Assembly: GCF_004366355.1 (NCBI RefSeq)
Contig: NZ_SODV01000001.1
Location: 744,001 to 808,000, forward strand
Origin: Dinghuibacter silviterrae
GTDB taxonomy: Bacteria; Bacteroidota; Bacteroidia; Chitinophagales; Chitinophagaceae
Direction of reading: 5' to 3'
Length of the DNA: 64,000 bases
The translations under genes and the position numbers were made by a program. How positions within the stretch are numbered: position 1 is the first letter of the stretch; each line of letters starts with the position of its first letter. The notes below the pieces were generated by a model that was not told the DNA's origin, made no database searches, and was given only the letters and a program-made list of their open reading frames with translations. This document shows, one piece after another, positions 32,584 to 41,521 of this stretch.

Positions 32584-33840
32584 ATGCAACTCTCACAATT
32601 GGCCGAAAGCCTCATCGGTTCCGAGATCGTACGACTGGGTAACGAGATCAAGGACAAAATCCGTCAAGGGAACAGGATATACAACTTCACCATCGGGGAC
32701 TTCGATTCCAGGATTTTTCCCATTCCGCAGGAGTTGGAAAAAGGCATCATCGAAGCTTACCGGGAAGGGTACACGAATTATCCACCCGCCGAGGGGATCC
32801 TTGAGCTTCGCGAATCGGTAGGCAGGTTTCTTGCGGACAGGGAAGGTCTTCACTATACACCATCAGAGATCCTTATTGCTTCCGGGGGACGGCCGTTAAT
32901 CTATGCGTTATACCGGGCCATCGTGGACAAGGGAGAAAAAGTGATCTACGCTGTTCCTTCCTGGAACAACAACCACTATGTGCATTTTGTCGGCGGTCAG
33001 CACGTCACGATAGACACTACGCCGGAACAGCAATTCATGCCAACGGCCGACCAGGTGCGACCGCTTTTGGGCGATGCCACCCTCCTCGCGCTTTGCTCCC
33101 CTCAAAATCCTACGGGTACCGCCTTTAGCAAAGAGGAACTACAAAAGATCTGCGATGCCGTTGTCGAAGAAAACGCGCGTCGCGGACCAGGTAAGAAAAA
33201 ACTATTCCTCCTATACGACCAGATGTACTGGACCCTCACGTATGGAAAAACCCGGCACTACAACCCCGTTTCCCTGCGGCCGGAGCTGAAGGACTATACT
33301 GTATTCATCGATGGCATCAGCAAGGTCTTCGCCGCTACCGGTCTCCGGGTGGGTTGGGCCCTGGGACCCGCGGAAATCATTGCCAAAATGAAGGCCATCC
33401 TCTCCCACATGGGCGCCTGGGCACCCATGGCCGAGCAACGGGCCACGGCGGCCTACCTGGGACAAACCGAAGCCATCGACCGGTATTTAAAGCACTTCAA
33501 AAATGAACTCGAAGAGCGGTTGAACCGGATATACGACGGTTTTAGGACCCTGAAGACCGAAGGTTTTGCTGTCGACTCCGTAGAACCCCAGGCCGCCCTT
33601 TACCTGACGGTCTGTTTTGACCTAACGGGCAAAAAGACCCCCGCCGGAAAGGTCCTGGAGGACCAGGAGCAGGTCACCGCCTACATCCTGGACGCTGCGG
33701 GTCTGGCCGTTGTGCCATTCTCCGCATTTGGTGCGGGGAAAAATTCGCCCTGGTACCGGCTCAGTGTGGGCACCTGTGTCAAGGAAGAAATCCCGGATAT
33801 GCTGGGCGCGGTGCGCAAAGCCTTGGAGGGCCTACGCTGA
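32584..33840 (+). CDS. Class I/II PLP aminotransferase
   Basis: A 418-residue fold-type I aminotransferase. SPQNPTGTAF carries the Asn of the cofactor pocket, DQMYWTLTYG the Asp-Tyr pair, and the Schiff-base Lys is in DGISKVFAATGLRVGW. A C-terminal Arg for the carboxylate is in WYRLSVG. Substrate is probably aspartate, an aromatic amino acid or a branched one; the family does not settle this. It overlaps the next aminotransferase gene by one base (TGATG), so the two are coupled. Confidence 0.85.
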   Translation: MQLSQLAESLIGSEIVRLGNEIKDKIRQGNRIYNFTIGDFDSRIFPIPQELEKGIIEAYREGYTNYPPAEGILELRESVGRFLADREGLHYTPSEILIASGGRPLIYALYRAIVDKGEKVIYAVPSWNNNHYVHFVGGQHVTIDTTPEQQFMPTADQVRPLLGDATLLALCSPQNPTGTAFSKEELQKICDAVVEENARRGPGKKKLFLLYDQMYWTLTYGKTRHYNPVSLRPELKDYTVFIDGISKVFAATGLRVGWALGPAEIIAKMKAILSHMGAWAPMAEQRATAAYLGQTEAIDRYLKHFKNELEERLNRIYDGFRTLKTEGFAVDSVEPQAALYLTVCFDLTGKKTPAGKVLEDQEQVTAYILDAAGLAVVPFSAFGAGKNSPWYRLSVGTCVKEEIPDMLGAVRKALEGLR

Positions 33841-34982
33841 TGGCCCTGCAAAGCAAGCTCCCTTCAGTGGGAACCACGATTTTTACCGTTATGTCCACCC
33901 TGGCCCAGGAACACCAGGCCATCAATCTATCCCAGGGTTTCCCGGACTTTGCCATGGACCCCCGGTTGATCGATGCGGTCGACCAGGCCATGCGGGAAGG
34001 CGCCAACCAGTATACCCACATGAACGGGCACCCGCTCCTGAGGGAACGAATTGCGGGAAAGGTCGGCCACCTCTACGGCGCCGGGGTGGACCCCCAAACC
34101 GAGATCACCGTCACACCCGGGGCGACCTACGCTATTTATACCTCCCTGACCTGTATCCTGCGGCCCGGGGACGAGGTGATCGTTTTCGAACCCGCGTATG
34201 ACAGCTATATTCCCACCATAGAAGTCAACGGGGCCACCGCCGTACGCGTCCCTTTACAATTCCCCCACTATTCCATCGACTGGGACCTGGTGAAAAAGGC
34301 CATCACCCCCCGGACCCGGATGATCCTCCTCAATACGCCCCACAACCCCACGGGCAGCGTGTGGACGGACGCTGACTTCCGCATGCTTGAAACCCTGGTG
34401 GAAGGCACGGACATCCTGCTGATGAGCGATGAAGTATACGAGCACATCACCTTTGACGGGTACCGCCACCCCAGCATCCTGAAATACCCTGTGCTCCGGG
34501 CGCGGGCTTTTGCTTGTTTTTCCTTTGGAAAAGCCTACCACTGTACCGGTTGGAAGATCGGCTACTGTATCGCACCCCCTGCCCTGACCACCGAATTCCG
34601 GAAAGTGCACCAGTTCAATTGTTTTAGCACCAATACCCCCGCCCAGCTGGGGCTGGCGCGTTACCTGGAGAACCGCGAAGCGTACGAAAGCCTGCCCGCG
34701 TTTTTTCAACGCAAACGGGACCTCTTTCTGGGGCTTATGAAGGACAGCCCTTTCCGCTGGCTGGACAGCAAAGGCAGTTATTTTGTGCTCGGATCCTACG
34801 GTCATTTCAGCCAGGAACCCGACACTGATTTTGCGATCCGGCTGACAAAAGAATACGGCGTAGCGGTGATCCCTGTGTCGGTTTTTTACCAGGATGGCAA
34901 AGACGATAAGGTCGTCCGGTTTTGTTTTGCAAAGGAAGACAAGACGCTCGAAGAAGCCGCACGCAGGCTCACTTCCGTTTGA
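33840..34982 (+). CDS. YbdL-like methionine/aromatic aminotransferase
   Basis: A 380-residue class I aminotransferase most like YbdL and kynurenine-oxoglutarate transaminases. NLSQGFPDF, NTPHNPTGSVW, SDEVYEHITFDG and the Lys in SFGKAYHCTGWKIGY are typical of that group. In other bacteria such enzymes regenerate methionine from its keto acid. The start overlaps the previous stop. Its 3' end overlaps the convergent DUF2480 gene by 14 bases. Confidence 0.87.
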   Translation: MALQSKLPSVGTTIFTVMSTLAQEHQAINLSQGFPDFAMDPRLIDAVDQAMREGANQYTHMNGHPLLRERIAGKVGHLYGAGVDPQTEITVTPGATYAIYTSLTCILRPGDEVIVFEPAYDSYIPTIEVNGATAVRVPLQFPHYSIDWDLVKKAITPRTRMILLNTPHNPTGSVWTDADFRMLETLVEGTDILLMSDEVYEHITFDGYRHPSILKYPVLRARAFACFSFGKAYHCTGWKIGYCIAPPALTTEFRKVHQFNCFSTNTPAQLGLARYLENREAYESLPAFFQRKRDLFLGLMKDSPFRWLDSKGSYFVLGSYGHFSQEPDTDFAIRLTKEYGVAVIPVSVFYQDGKDDKVVRFCFAKEDKTLEEAARRLTSV

Positions 34983-35478
34983 AGACGGGCACCGTGCTGC
35001 AGGGTTCCCCGTACATGATGCTTTTCGCCACGGGCCGGAGCTTTAAGGTAATGGCAAGGTAGGCATCGGGCGGAACTTCGGCATCTCCGCAACCTTTCAC
35101 CACAACGCGTTTGTCCGCATACTCCGCAGCGGGCAGCGCCGCGATGGCTTCCAGCAGTAGTTGCTTGCGCAGGGCCACGGGGTCACCCAGAAAAACCAGC
35201 GCGGCGATGGGTTCCAGATACGTAGCCACCAGCATATACGCCCAGGCGGGAATGATGGCATCTGCGGAACAAAACACCGCCACCTTCCTGCCCGTAAAAG
35301 TGGTCCAGTCATAGCTCTGAAGGGCGGTCCTAAAATCCTTTTCCTTCAAAATCAACCCCATGAAGAGAAAGTCCTTCAGATCCAGCACCGCCAGGTCGCC
35401 TTCCGCAGGAAGAAAATCCTGAAGGTCGAGGCTAACCAGGCCGCTTTCGGCCACTTTATTCACGATCACGTCAGACAT
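34969..35478 (-). CDS. DUF2480-family protein
   Basis: A 169-residue cytoplasmic protein with the pattern NKVAESGLVSLDLQDF at the start, FLFMGLILKEKDFR near 42, and VFCSADAIIPAWAYML near 78, which I recognise as the Bacteroidota-specific DUF2480 family. Function is unknown. It ends KSIMYGEPCSTVPVFKRK, with a conserved-looking Cys near the C-terminus. It converges with the YbdL-like gene, sharing 14 bases. Confidence 0.75.
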   Translation of the reverse strand: MSDVIVNKVAESGLVSLDLQDFLPAEGDLAVLDLKDFLFMGLILKEKDFRTALQSYDWTTFTGRKVAVFCSADAIIPAWAYMLVATYLEPIAALVFLGDPVALRKQLLLEAIAALPAAEYADKRVVVKGCGDAEVPPDAYLAITLKLRPVAKSIMYGEPCSTVPVFKRK

Positions 35479-35517
35479 ACCCCAAAGATACGAAATGGGG
35501 GATTGCGGGCAGGGCGC

Positions 35518-35545
35518 AAAAAAAACCCCCTCTCGCGAGGGGGTC
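35518..35545 (-). terminator. Rho-independent terminator downstream of ppiD
   Basis: On the minus strand the stem CCCCCTCGCGAGAGGGGG is followed by eight T residues. It lies about 50 bases past the ppiD stop at 35595 and before the DUF2480 gene start. Stem and T-run are both strong. Confidence 0.85.
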
Positions 35546-35594
35546 TAAGCCAGCTTTGGTGAAGCTGCGCCGGCAAGTGGCGCTCAGTATTGGC

Positions 35595-37724
35595 TTAATA
35601 AAATTTGATACGATTGTCCTTGATGTTCGCCGCCTCGTGTAACCCTTCGAGTGCGTTGTAACCGACGGCGTTGCGCATCATCCCTTCCATATTTGTGCGG
35701 AGCAGGGTATAGTCGTTGTTTTGGTTAGGGACGCTGATGACACCGTTGGTCTGCACGACGAAGACACCCGTATTGCCCTTGAAGGGAGCGGAGGCTTTGT
35801 TGAGGTTGGCCTTGTTAAAGGCGGAGCCGATGACCTTCGGTTCGTTTCCGAGGTTGGGGACAAAGGTGGAGCCAAAGCCCAGGCTGTCCTGGTTTTGTAC
35901 GGTAACGGCGTATTTGGCGGCGGCCGAGTTCAGGTCTGTAACCGTCCCCAGTTTGGCGATGATCTGTGCTGCTTTTTTATCGCGGCGAACGGAATTTTCC
36001 ACCAGTGTACGGGCATAAGAACCGGAAGGAAGACCGGCGTCCTGTATTCCCGTGAGCACGGCCACGACAAAGTTATTCCCATAAGATTCGGGGTCGCTGA
36101 CCGTACCTACCTTGTTGTCAAATGCCCATTTGACGAGCTGGCGGGCGGAACCGAGACCCTGTACCTGGTAGTCGGTTTCTTTGACCGTCCCGGCGCGGGT
36201 AACCACCTTGTGTTTACGGGCAATATCGTCAAAAGCACTGCCGGAAGCGGCCTGGGCATCTGCTGCAAAACTGGTGGCGGCTGCATTGGCGGCGTTGGTG
36301 GTTTCGTCGCTGGGGACGATTTCCTTCGCCAGGTAGGCTACCTTATAATGCGGTTCAATGTTCTTTTGGTCCAGGATTTCGATCAAGTGATACCCGTATT
36401 CACTCTTCACCACTTTCTTCTCCCCTTTTTTGCCGTTGAAGCAGAAGTCAGAAAAGGCCGGCACCATTTGGTTCGCCGTAAAGTAACCGAGGTCTCCGCC
36501 TTTTTCCTTCGACCCTTGGTCATCCGACAGTTTTACGGCAAGGCTGTCAAAATTCGCGCCGTGCTCGATCAGGGTCTGGATGCTATCGATCTTGTGTTTG
36601 GCCGTGCTGTCGTCCAGGATCGTCTGACCCGAGCGGGGGTCGGTGGTCGCGATAAGAATATGGCGTGCCCGTACGGAATCCGGCAGGTCTTTTTTATCGA
36701 TCATTTTCGCCAGGACATAGTTGCTGTGGTCCAGGTAGGGACCGAAGATACCGCCCACGGGAAGTTCCATAATCGTATCCTTGTTGGGTACCTGCAGGGC
36801 CGTTTTGGCAACAAACCCGTCGTAATAGGAAATGGCGGAACCGCTTTGGTTCAGATAGGCACCGGGATCCTTTGTATCGGCCAGACCGGTTTCCAGCTTC
36901 ATCAGGTCGCCCAGGGCGTTGGCACTGTCTTTCGAAGAAGGGTCCCCATCAAAAACGACATACGTCAGGTTCCTCGATGCCTCGGTCGTTTTGAACTCGG
37001 CCTTATGGTCCTGGATATAGGTGTCTATTTCCGCATCGGTGACCGGGAGACTGGTATCCGGGATCAAGGCGAAGGGAATATTGACATAAGAAATGTTGGC
37101 CTGGGCGCTGTTATCCTGGTTGTCTTTGGCTGCCAGCCATTTGGGATAATATGCGGCCCCTGCAAGGAGGTACAGGTACTTGGTTTTCAGCGCCTGTTTG
37201 GCGACGACATTATATAAATAGTCCGTAAATGCCTGTTTACGCTGGTCGGTAGCAGGTAACCGAAGGATGGCCTGAACCTGCTCCTGGAGGCGGGCCGGAT
37301 CGTACTGCCCGGTTTTAGGATCCGTCCCCAATTGACGAAGCTCCTGCGTAGGGTTTGTATAAATCAGCGTTTTCAACTCATTATCGGTCACTGTCAACCC
37401 CATCTTATCCGCCTGACCCTGTAGGATCATCTGCTCTACCATCTGCTGCCACAGCGTGTTGTTGATCTCTTCCCTCAACACATCGGTGACCGGCATGCCT
37501 TGCTGCTGGTACCGTTGCTCCGCGCTCTTTACCTGGTTTTCAAAGGCGACGTACTCGACCTCCTGACCATCTATTTTCCCCACTACCGTCGTGTTCTTTC
37601 CAAACAAACTCCCTCCTGTTCTCTGGCTAAGCGCGTCGATCAATATAAAACCCACCATGGCAATGGCGATCGCCCCGATGGCTGCCGCGGCGTACTTATC
37701 CCTGATTTTCTGAATGATTGACAT
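35595..37724 (-). CDS. PpiD/SurA-like membrane-anchored peptidyl-prolyl isomerase
   Basis: A 709-residue periplasmic folding factor. An N-terminal membrane anchor (about 12-32, AAAAIGAIAIAMVGFILID) is followed by a SurA_N-type chaperone domain (about 40-200). A parvulin domain lies at about 345-450, recognisable by RARHILIATTD, KGGDLGYFTANQMVPAF and SEYGYHLIEIL. A long C-terminal part is less conserved, with a second parvulin-like segment possible near 530-600. It helps outer-membrane proteins fold. It borders the DnaA-box-rich gap. Confidence 0.9.
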   Translation of the reverse strand: MSIIQKIRDKYAAAAIGAIAIAMVGFILIDALSQRTGGSLFGKNTTVVGKIDGQEVEYVAFENQVKSAEQRYQQQGMPVTDVLREEINNTLWQQMVEQMILQGQADKMGLTVTDNELKTLIYTNPTQELRQLGTDPKTGQYDPARLQEQVQAILRLPATDQRKQAFTDYLYNVVAKQALKTKYLYLLAGAAYYPKWLAAKDNQDNSAQANISYVNIPFALIPDTSLPVTDAEIDTYIQDHKAEFKTTEASRNLTYVVFDGDPSSKDSANALGDLMKLETGLADTKDPGAYLNQSGSAISYYDGFVAKTALQVPNKDTIMELPVGGIFGPYLDHSNYVLAKMIDKKDLPDSVRARHILIATTDPRSGQTILDDSTAKHKIDSIQTLIEHGANFDSLAVKLSDDQGSKEKGGDLGYFTANQMVPAFSDFCFNGKKGEKKVVKSEYGYHLIEILDQKNIEPHYKVAYLAKEIVPSDETTNAANAAATSFAADAQAASGSAFDDIARKHKVVTRAGTVKETDYQVQGLGSARQLVKWAFDNKVGTVSDPESYGNNFVVAVLTGIQDAGLPSGSYARTLVENSVRRDKKAAQIIAKLGTVTDLNSAAAKYAVTVQNQDSLGFGSTFVPNLGNEPKVIGSAFNKANLNKASAPFKGNTGVFVVQTNGVISVPNQNNDYTLLRTNMEGMMRNAVGYNALEGLHEAANIKDNRIKFY

Positions 37725-38308
37725 ATATATACTGTATCCACCGTTTTTGGTGAGGGGGCAAACCTACAGGAAAAATCGTTATGGACCTTTCCCGGGGCCC
37801 AATTTTTGGGGAAAACCGGTGAAAAGCTCCCAAAAACGCACATGAATCCCCATAAAATCACGGATCTTGGAGGAAACTGACCCTTTTATGGTTCCACGCG
37901 TGGAACCTTCAAAAGATTTGCACCACACCCCGTTGGTAACACTAAATTAATGTGGATAAACCCCCTTTTTCCACGTTCCGGTCAGTGCATAAAAGGAGAA
38001 GAATTTGGGCTTCAACGATAGGTTGCCCAAAACCCGGGGGAAAACGCCCGGTTTATGCCCACCGGCCAGTCGGTTGTCCACAGTCGCACAATCCGCAAAG
38101 TTTTCCAGACCCTGAATTTTCCCCTTCTGTTAATAAAGTAGTAAAACGCAAGATGGAGAAACATGTAGTATGTTAGTCCAATGTGGATTGCCGTGAATAA
38201 CCGGTTATCATCTAACTTTGTAAATATTGAAACGTGGGTTATCCACATATCCACACGACTAATAATAATAGGTTCTTTTAAATAAATAAAGAAATTACTA
38301 TTAATACT
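37725..38308. other. Candidate chromosomal replication origin: DnaA-box cluster, AT-rich stretch
   Basis: A 584-base gap with no gene. It has two perfect DnaA boxes, TGTGGATAA (37951-37959, minus) and TTATCCACA (38239-38247, plus). Near matches are ATATCCACA (38247-38255, overlapping the previous box by one base), TTGTCCACA (38074-38082) and TGTGGATTG (38182-38190). Directly after the last pair comes ACTAATAATAATAGG and then an AT-rich run to 38308, like an unwinding element. Gene orientation flips here from mostly minus to mostly plus, and dnaN is nearby. Origin function is inferred. Confidence 0.65.
37890..37907. repeat. 18-bp perfect palindrome with parS-like half-sites
   Basis: GGTTCCACGCGTGGAACC is its own reverse complement. 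Its halves GTTCCAC and GTGGAAC are those of a parS site (TGTTCCACGTGGAACA), but they are pushed apart by two extra bases. It lies within the candidate origin region. Confidence 0.5.
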
Positions 38309-39328
38309 ATGGAAAACTTCGTGCTTTCGGCCGCCCGCAAAAATCTGGAAAATGTGGGCTATCTTGACCTCGATTTGGATCCCGGCAAGGACCTGTTCCA
38401 GGAGATTGAACGTTTAAAGCGGGAGAAGAACGCGATCATCCTGGCGCACTACTACCAGGAACCCGACATCCAGGACGTGGCGGATTACATCGGGGACAGT
38501 CTCGGGCTGGCGCAGGCGGCCGCCAAGACCGAAGCGGACCTGATCGTTTTTGCTGGAGTGCATTTTATGGCGGAGACGGCCAAGATCCTCAACCCCGGCA
38601 AGAAAGTCCTCCTCCCCGACCTGAAGGCGGGTTGTAGCCTGGCCGATTCTGCTCCTGCAGGGCCGTTTCGGAAGTTCAAGGAGGCCCACCCGGACCATGT
38701 CGTGATTTCGTACATCAACTGTACCGCGGAGATAAAAGCATTGAGCGACATCATCTGTACGTCCTCCAACGCGGAAAAGATCATCGAGAGTGTGCCGGCG
38801 GATCAACCCATTATTTTCGCGCCGGATAAAAACCTGGGGGCGTATCTGAACAAAAAGACGGGTCGCAACATGCTGTTGTGGAATGGATCCTGTATGGTGC
38901 ATGAGATTTTTTCGCTGGAGAAGATCACCCGGTTAAAGGTCAGGCATCCGGAAGCAAAGGTGATCGCCCATCCGGAATGTGAGGATGCCGTTCTAAGGGT
39001 GGCGGAGTTTATCGGTTCCACGACGCAATTGTTGAAATATACACAGAAAGACAGCGCCCAGGCCTACATCGTAGCGACCGAAACGGGCATCCTTCACCAG
39101 ATGCAGAAAGAATCACCGTTAAAAACCTTTATACCCGCACCGCCGACCAATAATTGCGCCTGTAACGATTGTCCGCACATGAAGCTGAATACGCTGGAGA
39201 AGGTATACCTCTGTATGGAATACGAGCTCCCGGAAATCACCATGGAGGAAAACCTGAGGCTTGCCGCCAAAAAGCCCATCGAGCGGATGCTGGAGATCAG
39301 CCGGAAGGCGGGGCTGATCGGCGGGTAG
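38309..39328 (+). CDS. nadA: Quinolinate synthase A
   Basis: A 339-residue 4Fe-4S enzyme condensing iminoaspartate and dihydroxyacetone phosphate to quinolinate in NAD synthesis. Cluster ligands appear in KAGCSLAD (about 109-116) and in the C-terminal [26 protein letters not shown] and [12 protein letters not shown] are substrate-site segments. It is separated from other nad genes; nadD lies about 13 kb away. It is the first plus-strand gene to the right of the candidate origin and converges with feoB one base apart. Confidence 0.95.
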   Translation: MENFVLSAARKNLENVGYLDLDLDPGKDLFQEIERLKREKNAIILAHYYQEPDIQDVADYIGDSLGLAQAAAKTEADLIVFAGVHFMAETAKILNPGKKVLLPDLKAGCSLADSAPAGPFRKFKEAHPDHVVISYINCTAEIKALSDIICTSSNAEKIIESVPADQPIIFAPDKNLGAYLNKKTGRNMLLWNGSCMVHEIFSLEKITRLKVRHPEAKVIAHPECEDAVLRVAEFIGSTTQLLKYTQKDSAQAYIVATETGILHQMQKESPLKTFIPAPPTNNCACNDCPHMKLNTLEKVYLCMEYELPEITMEENLRLAAKKPIERMLEISRKAGLIGG

Positions 39329-39329
39329 C

Positions 39330-41447
39330 TTACCCGAAAATCTGGAAGGCGATAAAGCTCATGAAATACGCCAAACCAGTCATGTAAACGAACTGGAAGA
39401 GGGGCCATTTCCAACTCCGTGTCTCCCTTTTGACGACGGCCAGCGTGCTCATGCACTGCATGGCAAGGACGTAAAAGATCATGAGGGACAAACCCGTTCC
39501 CAGGGTATAGACTTTTTGACCGTTTTCTTTTCGGGCCTGGTCCATTTTTTCCTGGAGGGTCAGCTGGTTTTCCGAATTGTCTTCCCCAACGCTGTACAGG
39601 GTAGCCATCGTGCCCACGAATACCTCCCGGGCGGCAAAAGACGTGATCAAGGCGATCCCGATCTTCCAGTCGAAACCCAGGGGCCGGATGACGGGTTCTA
39701 TGGCTTTGCCAAGCCGGCCGGCATAGGAGGCGGCGAGGAGGTCGGATTTCTTGCTTTTTTCGTAGTCATCCACGTGTGCGGTATCCGTTTTTTCAAGGGC
39801 GGCATAATGGTCTTTTATGCGCGCCATGCCGGAACCGGGTCCGAGAGAGCTGAGCGCCCAAAGGATCAGGGATATGACCATGATCACCTGGCCGGCGTCC
39901 TTTAGGAATATCCTCGCCTTTTCCCACATGGTCATAAACATGTTTTTCCACCGGGGTGCGCGGTATACCGGGAGTTCGAGGATAAAAAAGCTGCGCTCGC
40001 GGATCTTGATGAGGCGTTTGAAGACGAAGGAGACGGTCAGGGCAAAGACGACGCCCAGCAGGTAAAGACCCATCATAACGAGGCCCTGGAGGCTCAGGAA
40101 GCCCAGTAAATAGTGCCGGGGGATGACCAGGGCGATGAGGATGGTATACACCGGTAAACGGGCGGAACAGCTCATCAGGGGGGTTACCAGGATGGTGAGC
40201 AGCCGTTCCTTCCGGTTTTCGATGTTACGGGTGCTCATGATGGCGGGTACCGCGCAGGCAAACCCGCTGATCAATGGCATAACGCTTTTGCCGTTCATAC
40301 CCACCTTTCTCATCAGTTTGTCCGTAAGAAAACTGATGCGGGCCATGTACCCCGTATCTTCCAAAAGAGTAATCAGGCCAAAAAGGATCATGATTTGCGG
40401 GACAAAGACCATGATGCCGCTCAGACCGGCCAGAATGCCGTTGAGTAAAAGGTCGCTCCACCAGGAAACGGGCAGAAGATTGCCCAGCCACCCGGTGAGT
40501 TGGGCAAAACCCCACTGGATGGCGTCCATCGGGTATTGGGCAATCCAGAATATACTTTGGAAAAGCAGAAATAAGACCGCCAGCAGAATGACATAGCCCC
40601 AGCGTTTGTGTAGGAGGATCTTATCCAGGTGTTCGGTGAACAATGCCTTTTGAAGGGGATCCGTTTCGACCACGCTATTGGCCATGACCTGTTTGATACG
40701 GGCATAGCGCTGCATGATTTCCTCGGCCTGGACCTTGGTGGTGTTAAAGGGTGTTTGGGTCCGGACGGACTCGACGGCCGTCCTTAGAGAGGGCTCCAGG
40801 TCGATATGGGCGTAGTTGATCAGGTAGTGGATGGCGGTATAATCGCTGATCGAGGGGAACTGATGTTTCAGTTCGGCAATGGGTGCGGACGCCAGCTCGG
40901 CATTGGCAATAAAGTCCCTGGACGGCGCCCGGTATTGATGCCTGGCCGTTTGCTCGATGGCTTTGCGGAGCTTGTCGAGGCCCTTTTCCTTGCGGGGGTT
41001 GATCGGGATGACGGGGACCCCCAGGTCCCTTTCCAGACCGGGTATGTCGATTTCTATCCCCTTTTTACGGGCGATGTCCATCATGGAGAGCCCGATGACC
41101 AGCGGGATCTTGAGGTCTATGATTTGGGAGCAAAAAAGAAGGTTCCTTTTCAGGTTGCTGGCGTCGGCGATCAGGACGACCAATTCGGGCCGGGTGGAGG
41201 GGTCCGGGTTCATCAATACTTCATAGGTTACCCACTCGTCCGCACGTTTGGGATAGAGACTATAGGTACCCGGCAAGTCTATGATGTTGGCGGTGAGGTG
41301 TTCGCCTATGGTTGACGTCCCCGTTTTTTTATCCACGGTGACCCCGGGGAAGTTCCCCACCTTTTGTTGGAGACCGGTAAGGGCGTTAAAAAGGGAGCTT
41401 TTGCCGCTGTTGGGGTTTCCTACGAGTGCTATATTGATCACGCGCAA
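39330..41447 (-). CDS. feoB: Ferrous iron transporter FeoB
   Basis: A 705-residue membrane iron transporter with an N-terminal G-protein domain. G1 is GNPNSGKS, G2/switch region VGNFPGVTVDKKTG, G3 is DLPGTYSL. Membrane segments with the two Gate motifs follow, for example GFACAVPAIMSTR and TSFAAREVFVGTM. FeoA is encoded separately at 52.6 kb, not beside it. Starts available are TTG at 41447 or GTG six bases later; a TAATTTTG box overlaps the TTG, so the later start may be the real one. Confidence 0.94.
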   Translation of the reverse strand: MRVINIALVGNPNSGKSSLFNALTGLQQKVGNFPGVTVDKKTGTSTIGEHLTANIIDLPGTYSLYPKRADEWVTYEVLMNPDPSTRPELVVLIADASNLKRNLLFCSQIIDLKIPLVIGLSMMDIARKKGIEIDIPGLERDLGVPVIPINPRKEKGLDKLRKAIEQTARHQYRAPSRDFIANAELASAPIAELKHQFPSISDYTAIHYLINYAHIDLEPSLRTAVESVRTQTPFNTTKVQAEEIMQRYARIKQVMANSVVETDPLQKALFTEHLDKILLHKRWGYVILLAVLFLLFQSIFWIAQYPMDAIQWGFAQLTGWLGNLLPVSWWSDLLLNGILAGLSGIMVFVPQIMILFGLITLLEDTGYMARISFLTDKLMRKVGMNGKSVMPLISGFACAVPAIMSTRNIENRKERLLTILVTPLMSCSARLPVYTILIALVIPRHYLLGFLSLQGLVMMGLYLLGVVFALTVSFVFKRLIKIRERSFFILELPVYRAPRWKNMFMTMWEKARIFLKDAGQVIMVISLILWALSSLGPGSGMARIKDHYAALEKTDTAHVDDYEKSKKSDLLAASYAGRLGKAIEPVIRPLGFDWKIGIALITSFAAREVFVGTMATLYSVGEDNSENQLTLQEKMDQARKENGQKVYTLGTGLSLMIFYVLAMQCMSTLAVVKRETRSWKWPLFQFVYMTGLAYFMSFIAFQIFG

Positions 41448-41493
41448 AATTAACTCAAAAGCCGTCTTTCCAATTTCCGCAATCAGGAATTTC

Positions 41494-41501
41494 TACATTT
41501 G
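41494..41501 (+). promoter_or_regulatory. TACATTTG -7 box before the degenerate M28 gene
   Basis: TACATTTG matches TAnnTTTG and ends 20 bases before the ATG at 41522. A -33 box at the standard spacing is not obvious. The divergent feoB has its own TAATTTTG at 41445-41452. Confidence 0.35.
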
Positions 41502-41521
41502 CACAAATATTGCATGGTCCA

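Noticed and set aside
35721-37217. A 498-codon plus-strand open frame opposite ppiD
   Set aside because: Shadow frame; the parvulin and membrane-anchor motifs are on the minus strand.
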